Source of the DNA: Pseudomonadales bacterium
GTDB lineage: Bacteria > Pseudomonadota > Gammaproteobacteria > Pseudomonadales > Pseudohongiellaceae
DNA: 64,000 nt
NCBI GenBank assembly: GCA_022819645.1
Contig: JAJEGU010000036.1
Location: 36,595 to 100,594, forward strand
Direction of reading: 5' to 3'
The notes under the pieces were generated by a model. That model was not told where the DNA came from and did no database searches. It worked only from the letters and a program-made list of their open reading frames with translations. This document shows, piece after piece, positions 16,128 to 25,088 of the stretch (its first letter is position 1; every line of letters starts with the position of its first letter). Both the position numbers and the translations under genes were made by a program.

Positions 16128-18158
16128 ATGACAACCGGACGCCTGGTATCACTGGTCGGACTGGTGCTGATCGCAGCGGCCCTGCTATTCGCGGTCGCCG
16201 TGATTTCCCTGCTGCCGGGCTGGCGCCTGGACCTGACCGAAGACCGCCTGTTCACTCTGGCTCCCGCGACCCGGGACATCGTCTCGAACCTTGAGACGCC
16301 GATCGAGCTGACATTCTTTTATTCGGATTCGGCGACGGAGGACGTGCCCCAGATTCGAACCTACGCCACCCGGGTGCAGGAATTGCTGCGGGAGATCGTG
16401 ATCGCCAGCGATGGCCTGCTGAGCCTCAGCGTGATCGACCCGGAGCCATTTTCCGAAGACGAGGATCTCGCCAACCAGTTCGGCATTCAGCCGGTTCCCG
16501 TCACCCAGGGCGGCGAAGCCATCTATTTCGGTCTCGTGGCGGCCCAGCCACTGGCCGAAGGCGCGCCGGAGAGTCTGCGCATCTCCGAAACCATGCCCCT
16601 GATCCGGCCCGACCAGGAGCCCTTCCTCGAATATGAGTTCGTCAAGCTCATCACCCAGGCGGCCAATCCCGAACGCACCGTGGTGGCCCTGCTCACCGAA
16701 CTCGATCTCGACGGCGGCTTTGACCCCGCCAGCAACCAGATGCTGCAGCCCTGGTTCGTCATGGACGTGATCCGGCAATTGTATGAAGTGCGCCGCATCA
16801 GCGTCCTCGACGAGGAAATCGGGGAAGACGTGGACATCGTCATGCTGGTGCATCCGGGAGAGTTGTCGCCGCGGATGCTGTACGCCATCGACCAGCACCT
16901 GATGCGGGGCGGCCAGGCGATGGTCTTTCTCGACCCCAATGCCGACTCCCTGGTGACGCGCTCGCCCCAGGGTATTCTCGTGCCCGCCGGCATGAGTTCC
17001 GACCTGCCCCGCCTGCTGGAAGCCTGGGGCGTGGAATACGACAGCAGCAAGGTGCTTGCCGACAGCGATCTGGCCTTGCGCGTTTCCATGGGCCAGGGCT
17101 CGCGCCCGGAGCCCCACCTCGGCATGCTCGGCGTCCAGCGCGACAATCTCGACGGCGACGACATCATCACCAGCCGGCTGGAAACCATCAATGTTTCCTC
17201 GGCGGGGGTGATTGCCAAGGCCGAGGGCGCCTCCACCCTGTTCGAGCCGCTGATGCGATCCTCCCCCAATTCCATGCTCATGGAAGCCGCGCTGGTGCAG
17301 GATATTACCGAGCCCGCGGCGCTGTTCGAGAGCTTTGCGCCAAGCCCGGAGAGCTATACCCTGGCCGCCAGAATCAGCGGCGTGCTCGAATCGGCTTTCC
17401 CCGCTGGACCGCCGCCGCCGGAAGTGGAGGAGGATGCATCGGACGAGGAAGCGGAAGCCGACACGGAATCAGCCGAAGCCGCGGAGGAAACCGAAGCGGA
17501 AACCGCCGACGCCGATGCTGTCGCGGAAACCGAACCCGCCACCACCACCGAACCGGACAACGCGGAAGAAGCCGCGCCGCATCTGGCCCGGTCCGAGGCG
17601 CCGGTCAACATCCTGCTGTTCGCCGACACCGACATGATGTCGGACCGCATGTGGGTGCAGGTGGCCCAGTTCCTCGGCCAGCGCATTCCCCAGCCCTTCG
17701 CCAACAATGGCGACCTCATCATCAATGCCCTGGACAATCTCGCCGGCGGCGCCAGTCTTGCCAGTATCCGCAGCCGGGGAACCTATTCCCGGCCATTCAG
17801 CCGGGTGATCGAGATGCAGCGCCAGGCCGACGACCGGCTGCGCGCGGAAGAGTCGGTGCTGCTCGCCCGGCTGGCGGAAACCGAAGCCGAAGTCGCGCGC
17901 CTGAGCCAGAATGAGGAAGGCGACCCGCTGGACGTGATCGCCCCGGAAATCCAGGCCGAAATCGACCAGTTCAACCAGGAAATGATCGACACCCGCCGCC
18001 GGCTGCGCGATGTGCAGTTCCAGTTGACCGAGGATATCGAGCGGCTCGGCAGCAATCTGCGCTGGATCAATACCCTGCTGATGCCCGCGCTGCTCAGCGT
18101 ACTGCTGCTTGCCACATTCTTCCTGCGATCCGGAAGGCGCCGCGCCGCGAAGGGCTGA
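16128..18158 (+). CDS. GldG-like ABC-associated auxiliary protein
   Basis: 676 residues from ATG 16128 (TAGGAAT just upstream). One N-terminal membrane helix (LVLIAAALLFAVAVISLLP), a large periplasmic region of GldG type (DLTEDRLFTLAPATRDIVSNL, then IELTFFYSD) and one C-terminal helix (TLLMPALLSVLLLATFFL) followed by SGRRRAAKG. A roughly 60-residue stretch (about 430-490), almost only A, E, D and T, interrupts the domain as an acidic, presumably disordered linker. Before the last helix lies a coiled-coil segment rich in R, E and Q. It completes the ATPase-permease-GldG operon; its exact role in export is unknown. Confidence 0.82.
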   Translation: MTTGRLVSLVGLVLIAAALLFAVAVISLLPGWRLDLTEDRLFTLAPATRDIVSNLETPIELTFFYSDSATEDVPQIRTYATRVQELLREIVIASDGLLSLSVIDPEPFSEDEDLANQFGIQPVPVTQGGEAIYFGLVAAQPLAEGAPESLRISETMPLIRPDQEPFLEYEFVKLITQAANPERTVVALLTELDLDGGFDPASNQMLQPWFVMDVIRQLYEVRRISVLDEEIGEDVDIVMLVHPGELSPRMLYAIDQHLMRGGQAMVFLDPNADSLVTRSPQGILVPAGMSSDLPRLLEAWGVEYDSSKVLADSDLALRVSMGQGSRPEPHLGMLGVQRDNLDGDDIITSRLETINVSSAGVIAKAEGASTLFEPLMRSSPNSMLMEAALVQDITEPAALFESFAPSPESYTLAARISGVLESAFPAGPPPPEVEEDASDEEAEADTESAEAAEETEAETADADAVAETEPATTTEPDNAEEAAPHLARSEAPVNILLFADTDMMSDRMWVQVAQFLGQRIPQPFANNGDLIINALDNLAGGASLASIRSRGTYSRPFSRVIEMQRQADDRLRAEESVLLARLAETEAEVARLSQNEEGDPLDVIAPEIQAEIDQFNQEMIDTRRRLRDVQFQLTEDIERLGSNLRWINTLLMPALLSVLLLATFFLRSGRRRAAKG

Positions 18159-18171
18159 AGCTCCACGCGCT

Positions 18172-18346
18172 TGTCATTCTGCGCGAAATCGCGAAATCTT
18201 GTTGGGAGGACTCTGCTTGAGATTCTGCGACTCCGCTTCGCTCCGCGCAGAATGACAGGTGGGGAGGCTTCGCTCCACGCAGTAATGGGGGAGGCTTTGC
18301 TCCACGCGGTAATGAAGGTAAAGGAGGCTTCGACCCGCTGCAAATC
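18172..18346. repeat. Palindromic repeat (family B) plus short degenerate tandem copies
   Basis: 18172-18258 begins TGTCATTCTGCGCG and ends CGCGCAGAATGACA, so its ends are perfect 14-bp inverted repeats; the middle holds further mirror pieces (GATTCTGCGACTCCGCTTCG). Related copies are at 28700-28785, 32932-32985 and 47807-47850. Directly after it, GGAGGCTTCGCTCCACGC-like units recur at 18263, 18290 and 18323. It lies between convergent genes, so it could also stop transcription. Confidence 0.75.
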
Positions 18347-19684
18347 TCAGGACTTTGACTCGCCAGCCGCGCCGGGTCGGCGGGGCAGCTTCACGGTGAC
18401 GCAGGTTCCCTCGCCGGGCTTGCTGTCGATGTTCAGGCCGCCGCCGTGGGCTTCCGCGATCAGGCGGCACAAGTACAGGCCCAGCCCCGTACCGCCGGTA
18501 TTGCGTCGCCTGGCGCTGTCGGCGCGATAAAAAGGCTCGGCGATTTGCGCCAGATGTTCCCTGGAAATGCCCTCGCCCTGATCGATCACTTCAATCCGCG
18601 CCTCCTCGCCCGGGAAGGAAACCCTGACGATGATCGGATTGTTCTCGCCGTGGCGCACGGCATTGTTGAGCAGATTGGTGAGCAGCAGTCGGATGCGCAG
18701 CTTGTCGATGTGAAACTCCTGGTCGGGTCGGGGCGTTTTCACTTCGAGGCTGCCCTTGTATTCGACGTACTGGGCGGTGACCGAGCGCAGGAAAGCGCCC
18801 AGGTGAACCGCTTCGGCCACCAGCACCGAATGTTCCTGATTGAGCCGCTCAGCCTCGATCAGGTCGGCGATGAGCAGGTCGATTTCGTTGATGTCCTCGC
18901 GCAGTTGCCCGGTTTGCTCGCTGTCTTCGAGAAATTCCAGCCGCAGTTTCGCCTTGGCCAGGGGCGAGCGTAATTCGTGGCTGATGGCGAGCAGCAACTG
19001 GCGCTTGGCTTCCAGCATGGACTGCAGGGAATCGGCCATGTGATTGATGCTTTCGGTGAGTTCGCCAAGCTCGTCCTGCCGGTCGCTGTCCACGCGAAAA
19101 CCCAGGTCGCCATTGCGGATGCGTTCGGCGCCCTGCTTGAGCAGCCGCACCGGCGCCAGCAGCCGGTTCACCATGATGTAATTGAGCAGCAGCACGAGCG
19201 CGGCAAGGGCGAACCCGGCGTAGATCACGATATTATTGGCGCCGGCTTCGGGTACGACGCGCTGGTAGAGGTAGAACTCGTAGCCGCCCCGCTCCACCAG
19301 GATGATGTCCTCGCCGCCGATGCGGCGGATTTCAGCATCGGCGCTCAGGGTATGGTCGAATTCCGCCTGGCTTACGTCGATGCGGTCATCGGTGTCGGAA
19401 CTCCAGCGCATGATGGGACTGCGGATCTGGATGGTCCAGCCGAGCTCCTCGGCAAGCCGCATGGCGTTCGCAAGATTGGGAGGCGCGCCGATGCTTTCGA
19501 TATCGATAATGGAATCGATATTGCGGGTGAAGAAATCCGGGATGGCGTCGATGGTATTGCTGCTGTTGCTCACCAGTTGCAGGGCGCCGGCGATGATGAC
19601 GATGAACAGCAGCACCGTGGTGCCGAAAATCAGCAACAGGCGCAGGAACAGCGAGCGGCGTATCGACTGCGCCAGATGGTTCAT
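18347..19684 (-). CDS. Sensor histidine kinase, EnvZ/CpxA type
   Basis: 445 residues from ATG 19684, overlapping the regulator stop by 4 bp. Two membrane helices (about 12-36 and 158-178) bracket a periplasmic sensor of about 120 residues. A HAMP domain follows (NRLLAPVRLLKQGAERIRNGDLGFRV), then the H-box LLLAISHELRSPLAKAKL with the phospho-accepting His, N-box LLTNLLNNAVRHGEN, G1 VIDQGEGIS and G2 GGTGLGLYLCRLIAE. It should autophosphorylate and pass phosphate to the adjacent OmpR-type regulator. The stimulus is unknown. The pair diverges from the type II secretion cluster, so control of that cluster is possible but unproven. Confidence 0.92.
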   Translation of the reverse strand: MNHLAQSIRRSLFLRLLLIFGTTVLLFIVIIAGALQLVSNSSNTIDAIPDFFTRNIDSIIDIESIGAPPNLANAMRLAEELGWTIQIRSPIMRWSSDTDDRIDVSQAEFDHTLSADAEIRRIGGEDIILVERGGYEFYLYQRVVPEAGANNIVIYAGFALAALVLLLNYIMVNRLLAPVRLLKQGAERIRNGDLGFRVDSDRQDELGELTESINHMADSLQSMLEAKRQLLLAISHELRSPLAKAKLRLEFLEDSEQTGQLREDINEIDLLIADLIEAERLNQEHSVLVAEAVHLGAFLRSVTAQYVEYKGSLEVKTPRPDQEFHIDKLRIRLLLTNLLNNAVRHGENNPIIVRVSFPGEEARIEVIDQGEGISREHLAQIAEPFYRADSARRRNTGGTGLGLYLCRLIAEAHGGGLNIDSKPGEGTCVTVKLPRRPGAAGESKS

Positions 19685-20379
19685 AGCTGCTTGCCGACAA
19701 AGGTGTAGCCGCGCCCCCAGATGGTCTTGATGAAGCGCGGCGTCTTCGAAGTGTCGTTGAGCTTGTGGCGCAGGCGGCTCACAAGAGTGTCCACGGCCCG
19801 GGAGAACAGCTCGGCATTGATGCCCCGCAACCGGTTCATGAGTTCATCCCGACTGAAAGTCTTGTTGGGGAACTGCATGAAAAGCACCAGCAATTCGTAT
19901 TCCATCGTGGTGAGGTCGAGCACTTTGCCGTCGAGCTTGACCTCCCGCCGCGAGACATCCACCTCAAGCCCCTCGATCCCCCGGATTTCCCGCAGCTCGT
20001 GCTCTTCCATGCTGCGGCGCAGAATGTTCTGGATGCGGGCGAGCAATTCCCGGGGTTCAAATGGCTTGGGCAGGTAATCGTCGGCGCCGAGTTCAAGCCC
20101 GGCGATACGGTCGGTGACTTCAGCATGGGCGGTGAGCATGAGAATCGGCAGGTCGCCGTAAATCGCGGATTTGGCGCGGATCTCCCGGCAGACTTCAAAA
20201 CCGTCCTTGACCGGCAGCATCACGTCGAGAATCAGCAGGTCCGGCTTGAGCCTTTTCAGCAACTCGAAACCCTGGGGCGGCGCCAGCGCCACGTGGCACT
20301 CCATTCCATGACGCTCAAGATACTGGGTCAGTAACTGGCCAAGTTTCTCATCGTCATCCAGGATGAGGATTTTCTTCAT
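19681..20379 (-). CDS. OmpR-family response regulator
   Basis: 232 residues from ATG 20379. Receiver domain: acidic pocket LDDDEK, phospho-acceptor Asp in LLILDVMLPVKDGFEV, Thr in LMLTAHAE and Lys in DDYLPKPFEPRELL. The C-terminal winged helix has the OmpR pattern (LTTMEYELLVLFM, RAVDTLVSRLRHKL, FIKTIWGRGYTFVG). No clear ribosome site precedes the ATG. Instead, a palindrome of repeat family A sits 12 bp upstream in the leader. An upstream TTG would read through that repeat and is less likely. It is cotranscribed with the kinase. Confidence 0.93.
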   Translation of the reverse strand: MKKILILDDDEKLGQLLTQYLERHGMECHVALAPPQGFELLKRLKPDLLILDVMLPVKDGFEVCREIRAKSAIYGDLPILMLTAHAEVTDRIAGLELGADDYLPKPFEPRELLARIQNILRRSMEEHELREIRGIEGLEVDVSRREVKLDGKVLDLTTMEYELLVLFMQFPNKTFSRDELMNRLRGINAELFSRAVDTLVSRLRHKLNDTSKTPRFIKTIWGRGYTFVGKQL

Positions 20380-20390
20380 GTCAGACTTTG

Positions 20391-20412
20391 GAAGCCTGCG
20401 CCGCAGGCTCCC
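20391..20412. repeat. Half copy of palindromic repeat family A in the regulator leader
   Basis: GAAGCCTGCGCCGCAGGCTC (20391-20410) is a near-perfect palindrome matching the terminal motif of the longer repeats at 33867-34052, 40000-40067 and 63862 onward. It lies just upstream of the response-regulator ATG and would form a hairpin in the mRNA leader. Confidence 0.6.
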
Positions 20413-20558
20413 TGCCCCTCTGGGTTCCCACCGATAGTACGGATTCGCCCCCGGCAAATCAATTTTGCGCCCGGACGCCGATTCAAGGTAACAAACTTTA
20501 TTGGCCGTGCTGCCGACTAACTCCCTGATTCATTGCATATCGTCTCCGGGCGCTGCGA

Positions 20559-21839
20559 ATGTCTGGTTTATTGTCTCCCCATGCCTGGGCGGCGCGGCTG
20601 CCGCCAGCGCTCAGGCGCTTGCTGTTTGCCAACCCCGGCCGCGAATTGCTGCGGCAGGTGGACGCCAGTCTGCTGATTTTTGGCGGTCAGGCGCTGCACG
20701 TGGAAAGCGGGAATGCGGCGCCTTTGGCTGAAGAATCGGAACAGGAAAACAGTCATCCGGGCGCCCTGGCGATTGCCGCCGCCGCCCGCAAACTGCTTGG
20801 CGCCGGCAAGGAGCGCTCGATACTGCTGTTGTTGCCGCCGGGAGAGTTTGCCGCCACCTGGGCGGAAATGCCCGGGGTCAGTGGCGAGAACCTGCGTTCG
20901 GCGGTTTTGTTGCAGGCCGAGACTGCCCTGCCGTCGCTGGAAGAACCGCTTGCCCTTGCGGTGCATGGCGAGGAGGACGGCCCACAGGCCGTGCTGTGGA
21001 TGCGCTCGGCACGGCTTGATGAACTGCACCGGGCGTTTGCTGAACATGGCCTGTTCCTTGCCGCGGTCAAGCCCCGCATCCTGCACAGCCAGTCACCCCG
21101 GTCGGGGCTTGTGGATACCGATGGCGCAAGCCTGACTTTCTCCCATTCCATCGGCGGCGCCCTGCGGCAATGGAAGCATATCGAAGCCGCTGACCTTGAG
21201 CAGGAAGAGTTCGCCAGCCAGTGGGAGGCCGAACTGCGGGCCACTGTCGGCGGCGACCCGCGGCGGATCGATTCCCTGGCGCAGTATGCCGGGGCGCTCA
21301 ATCGGGAAGCTCATGGAGATTACAGTTTCTTCCCCGCCGCCGCCCTGGCCCGCCACCGCCGCCGGAAGCAGCGCCGTCTTGCCCTGCGCGGAGCGGCCGC
21401 ACTCGGGGTTGTGGCTCTTCTTGCGGCCCTGCCTTTCATTTTCCAGCAGTTCGAGATCAACAGTCTCAACCGCCAGCTCGACTCAAGACGCGAGTTGTCG
21501 GCCCCCGCAAGGGCGAACCGGGAAGTCGTGGTGGATTTCGAGGACCGCTGGGGCGCGGTCAACGACTTTCCTGATCAGGCGGTGCGGGCGGCCCTGTTCA
21601 ACCTGCAACTCGTGCTCAGCCCGAACCGGCTGTCGGATCTGGAAATCTCCGAAGGCGTCATTCGCATCCAGGGCACCAGCGAAGACCCCCAGTCGATCCT
21701 GCAAAGGCTGGAACAGGACCCCATGTTCACCGAAGTCGTGTTCTCCCGCGCCACCAGCAATGACCAGTACTACATCGACCTGCGACTGGCCGAAATCAAT
21801 TTTGAAGCCTACATGGCGCGTTACTTCCCGGATCGCTGA
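20559..21839 (+). CDS. gspL: Type II secretion inner-membrane protein GspL
   Basis: 426 residues from ATG 20559. An actin-like cytoplasmic half (ILLLLPPGEFAATWAEMPG, LRSAVLLQAETALPSLEE) is followed by a basic patch RHRRRKQRRLALRG, one membrane helix (AALGVVALLAALPFIFQQFEI, about 275-297) and a periplasmic ferredoxin-like domain. This is the GspL plan; it anchors the ATPase GspE at the membrane and pairs with GspM. It is the first gene of the ten-gene cluster L-M-E-F-D-G-H-I-J-K. The divergent gap to the response regulator must hold its promoter. Confidence 0.88.
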   Translation: MSGLLSPHAWAARLPPALRRLLFANPGRELLRQVDASLLIFGGQALHVESGNAAPLAEESEQENSHPGALAIAAAARKLLGAGKERSILLLLPPGEFAATWAEMPGVSGENLRSAVLLQAETALPSLEEPLALAVHGEEDGPQAVLWMRSARLDELHRAFAEHGLFLAAVKPRILHSQSPRSGLVDTDGASLTFSHSIGGALRQWKHIEAADLEQEEFASQWEAELRATVGGDPRRIDSLAQYAGALNREAHGDYSFFPAAALARHRRRKQRRLALRGAAALGVVALLAALPFIFQQFEINSLNRQLDSRRELSAPARANREVVVDFEDRWGAVNDFPDQAVRAALFNLQLVLSPNRLSDLEISEGVIRIQGTSEDPQSILQRLEQDPMFTEVVFSRATSNDQYYIDLRLAEINFEAYMARYFPDR

Positions 21840-21842
21840 ATC

Positions 21843-22394
21843 ATGGCGATTTCCACCCGCGAAAGAAACTTGCTGTTACTGCTGGGGGCCGTTGGAGTCG
21901 CGTTCCTGGCGAGTTATCTCTTTCCCGCCATCGGCGCCTGGAGCGAGCAACGCGGCCAGCAGGTCGAGGCGCTGGAACTCGCCCTGGACCAGGAACAGCG
22001 GCTGATTGAAAACAGCGCCCGCTGGGCCGAAGACAGGGCCGAAGTCGAGTTGCGGGAAACCGAAATGCAGCTGGGCATTTTCTCCGGCGACACAATCCCG
22101 CTTATTGAAGCGGCGATCCAGCAGGATCTGTCGCGCTACGCCAGGGAATCGGGCCTGACGGTGAACTCGACCCGGCTTGCCGAGCGGCTGGAAACCGAAG
22201 GCTGGCTGCTGATCAGCCAGGAAATGTCCTTCCGCACCACAGAGGCCGACCGCACCGTGGCTTTTCTCGAACGCCTCGGAGAGTCCATGCCGCGGTTGCG
22301 GGTTACAGATTTCAGCCTGAGCCGCAGCCGCACCCAGTACACCGGCGCCATTACCGTGGTGGGCTTCGCCCGCCCGGCATTCGCTGCGGACTGA
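21843..22394 (+). CDS. gspM: Type II secretion protein GspM
   Basis: 183 residues from ATG 21843, 3 bp after gspL. A short N-terminal cytoplasmic tail (MAISTRERN), one membrane helix (LLLLLGAVGVAFLASYLFPAI) and a periplasmic coiled-coil plus ferredoxin-like domain match GspM, the partner of GspL in the inner-membrane platform. The fold-level call rests on layout and on position between gspL and gspE; sequence conservation in this family is low. Confidence 0.82.
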   Translation: MAISTRERNLLLLLGAVGVAFLASYLFPAIGAWSEQRGQQVEALELALDQEQRLIENSARWAEDRAEVELRETEMQLGIFSGDTIPLIEAAIQQDLSRYARESGLTVNSTRLAERLETEGWLLISQEMSFRTTEADRTVAFLERLGESMPRLRVTDFSLSRSRTQYTGAITVVGFARPAFAAD

Positions 22395-22406
22395 CAGGAA
22401 CCGAAC

Positions 22407-23870
22407 ATGACTTTCACTTCGCTCAATCTGCCGGTTTTCTCGCAACTGCTGGAGCCCGAGGGCATTGCACCCGAGCGCGATTTCGGCGAATCCGGCCAGC
22501 TTGTCTGCAACCACCTGCCCGACATCGAGCAGCGGGCCCGGATCCGCTTCATCCTCGGCGAACCGGTTCGATTCCGCATGGCCCCGGACGACGAGGTGCG
22601 GCGGCTGGCGCGGCACTGGCGCGCCGAGCTTTCGCCCAAGATCGACAATGACGACGAGGAACTGCTCGCCACGGGTTTCGAGGACGACGAGGAATTGCTC
22701 GATCTCGCTTCGGAGGCGCCGATCATCCGCCTCGTCAACCACCTTTTCGCCCGGGCCCTCGACCTCAATTCCAGCGATATCCATTTCGAGCCCGGCGAAA
22801 CCAGCCTCGACGTGCGCTGCCGGGTGGACGGCATCATGACGGTGGTGGAACGCCTGCCGGTGCGAATCCATACCGCGGTGGCCTCCCGGCTCAAGCTCAT
22901 GGCGCGGCTCGATATAGGCGAAAAACGCCTGCCCCAGGACGGCCGCATCAACTACCAGCTCGGCAGCAGGCAACTCGACATGCGCGTCTCCACCCTGCCG
23001 GGGGTGCATGGCGAGTCCATCGTGCTGCGCATCCTCGACCGCGGCGACATGGCGGTGGACCTCGCCGAGCTCGGCATGCCCGCCAAAGTGCTGGGCGATT
23101 ACCGATCGGTCATCGGCCAGCCACACGGGATGATCCTGATCACCGGTCCCACGGGAAGCGGCAAGACCACGACCCTCTACGCCACGCTGGAAAAAATCAG
23201 CGACGACACCCGGAAGATCATCACCGTGGAGGACCCGGTGGAATACCAGTTGCCGGGCATTACCCAGATCCAGGTCAACTCGGCCATCGGCCTCGGTTTC
23301 GCCCAGGGACTGCGCTCGATCGTGCGGCAGGACCCGGACGTATTGATGGTGGGCGAGATCCGCGACCACGACACCGCCGAGATCGCCATCGAGTCGGCGC
23401 TGACCGGCCATCTCGTCTTCTCGACCCTGCACACCAACGATGCCGCCGGCGCCATTACCCGCCTGCAGGACATGGGCGTGGAGGGCTATCTGATCAGTTC
23501 CAGCCTGCTTGCGGTCCAGGCCCAGCGCCTTGTGCGGCGCATCTGCACCGACTGCGCCGAAGAGCGGCCGCTCAACCCGGACGAAGCCGCGGTACTGCGC
23601 ATCGACGCCGGCGACTGGCCCGCGGTGCGCCGCGGCGCGGGCTGCGAGCGTTGCGGCAATACCGGCTATCGCGGCCGCATCGGCCTGTATGAGTTGATGC
23701 CGATGAGCGACGAGATCCGCCATCGCATCGCCAGCGGCGCCGACGCCAACGAGATTCGCGAGCAGGCCATCGGCGAAGGCATGCGCACCCTGCGCCAGGA
23801 CGCCCTCGACAAACTCAGGGACGGACTGACCACGCCGGAAGAAGTCGTGCGGGTGACCAGGGCGATATGA
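22407..23870 (+). CDS. gspE: Type II secretion assembly ATPase GspE
   Basis: 487 residues from ATG 22407 with CAGGAA upstream. It powers pseudopilus assembly. Domains in order: N-terminal GspL-binding domain, then SSDIHFEP, Walker A GPTGSGKTTTLYATLEKI, Asp box ITVEDPVEYQLPGI, Walker B VLMVGEIRDHDTAEIAIESA, His box GHLVFSTLHTNDA, and the zinc element with two CxxC pairs (ICTDC and CERCGNTGYRGR). All motifs needed for ATP hydrolysis are present. gspF starts within its stop (ATGA). Confidence 0.96.
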   Translation: MTFTSLNLPVFSQLLEPEGIAPERDFGESGQLVCNHLPDIEQRARIRFILGEPVRFRMAPDDEVRRLARHWRAELSPKIDNDDEELLATGFEDDEELLDLASEAPIIRLVNHLFARALDLNSSDIHFEPGETSLDVRCRVDGIMTVVERLPVRIHTAVASRLKLMARLDIGEKRLPQDGRINYQLGSRQLDMRVSTLPGVHGESIVLRILDRGDMAVDLAELGMPAKVLGDYRSVIGQPHGMILITGPTGSGKTTTLYATLEKISDDTRKIITVEDPVEYQLPGITQIQVNSAIGLGFAQGLRSIVRQDPDVLMVGEIRDHDTAEIAIESALTGHLVFSTLHTNDAAGAITRLQDMGVEGYLISSSLLAVQAQRLVRRICTDCAEERPLNPDEAAVLRIDAGDWPAVRRGAGCERCGNTGYRGRIGLYELMPMSDEIRHRIASGADANEIREQAIGEGMRTLRQDALDKLRDGLTTPEEVVRVTRAI

Positions 23871-25072
23871 ACGAGCGGATTTTCCGATACCAGGCTTTCG
23901 ACGCCGGCGGCAATCGCCAGAGCGGTTCGCTGGAAGCCGAAACCGAACGCGAGGCGGTGCGTATCCTGCAAGGCCGCAGGCTTACGCCGATCCGGATTCA
24001 GCCCGGCAAGGCGGCAAGCTGGAATTTTGAGCGGCGCAAGATTTCCCCCGCCAGCCTGCTCGATTTCACCAACGGACTTTGCACCCTGGTGGAAGCCCGG
24101 GTGCCCATCGACCGCGCCCTGCGCCTGCTCGAGGGCATGTCCGGCTCCGCCGCCATGCGCGAGATCGTGCGCGGCTTGCTGCGGGAAGTGAAGGAGGGCA
24201 GCAGCCTCGCGGAAGCCATGGAACAGCACCCCGGGATCTTCGGCAAAATGTACGTCAATATCGTCCGCGCCGGCGAGGAAGGCGGCATCCTGCACGAATT
24301 GCTGCCCGACCTCGCCGAATTCCTCGAACGCAACGCCAGAACCCGCCAGTCGATCGTTTCGGCCATGGTCTATCCGGTGGTGCTCGTAATTACCGGCATT
24401 CTCTCGGTGGGGCTGCTGATGATTTTCGTCATTCCCCAGTTCGCCGCCATGTTCGTGGATTCCGGGGCGGAAATTCCCGCCTCGGCGGCTGCCCTGCTGG
24501 CCATGAGCGAATGGCTGCAGAATTACGGTTATCTGCTGTTGCTGCTTGCGGGGCTGGCCTTTCTCGGCTGGAAACGACTCGACGCCTCGACCGCCGGGCG
24601 CCTGCGCAAGGACGCTTTTCTGCTGTCCCTGCCCCTGCTCGGCAATTTGCTGCTATACCGCGAATGCGCCCTGTTCGCCCGCACCATGGGGGCGCTGATG
24701 GGCGCCGGGATTCCCCTGATCCGGGCCTTGCGGGTGGCCAGGGAAGTGCTCGTCAACAGCGTACTGACCGGAGAGCTCGCCCGGGTCGAAGAAGACGTGC
24801 GCGGCGGCGCCGGGCTCGGCGTGTCGCTGGAGAAGACCAACCGCTTTCCCACCCTGCTGCATCAGTTGGTCGGCGTGGGCGAAGAATCCGGCCGCACGGC
24901 GGACATTCTGCTCAAGGCCGCGGAAACTTTCGACACGCAAGTGCGCAATCAGGTCGCCACCCTGGTTTCCGCCTTGCAGCCCGCGCTGATCATCATTCTC
25001 GCCATCGTTGTCGGTGGCATTACGATTACCATGCTTTCCGCGGTGTTCAGCATGAATACCGTGGAATTCTGA
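23867..25072 (+). CDS. gspF: Type II secretion inner-membrane platform protein GspF
   Basis: 401 residues, full length. Two repeated cytoplasmic helical domains are joined by membrane helices; family marks include FRYQAFDAGGNRQSGSLEAE at the N terminus, GEEGGILHELLPDLAEFLER, the helix VVLVITGILSVGLLMIFVIPQF, GEESGRTADILLKAAE and a last helix LIIILAIVVGGITITMLSAVF. It is the polytopic core on which the pseudopilus is built. The ATG overlaps the gspE stop by 4 bp. Confidence 0.95.
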   Translation: MNERIFRYQAFDAGGNRQSGSLEAETEREAVRILQGRRLTPIRIQPGKAASWNFERRKISPASLLDFTNGLCTLVEARVPIDRALRLLEGMSGSAAMREIVRGLLREVKEGSSLAEAMEQHPGIFGKMYVNIVRAGEEGGILHELLPDLAEFLERNARTRQSIVSAMVYPVVLVITGILSVGLLMIFVIPQFAAMFVDSGAEIPASAAALLAMSEWLQNYGYLLLLLAGLAFLGWKRLDASTAGRLRKDAFLLSLPLLGNLLLYRECALFARTMGALMGAGIPLIRALRVAREVLVNSVLTGELARVEEDVRGGAGLGVSLEKTNRFPTLLHQLVGVGEESGRTADILLKAAETFDTQVRNQVATLVSALQPALIIILAIVVGGITITMLSAVFSMNTVEF

Positions 25073-25088
25073 CAGGGAGACCGACGCG

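Noticed and set aside
21876..23723. Minus-strand open frame of 615 codons opposite gspM-gspE
   Set aside because: Antisense of a strongly conserved ATPase gene in GC-rich DNA; repetitive H/G/V/D composition.
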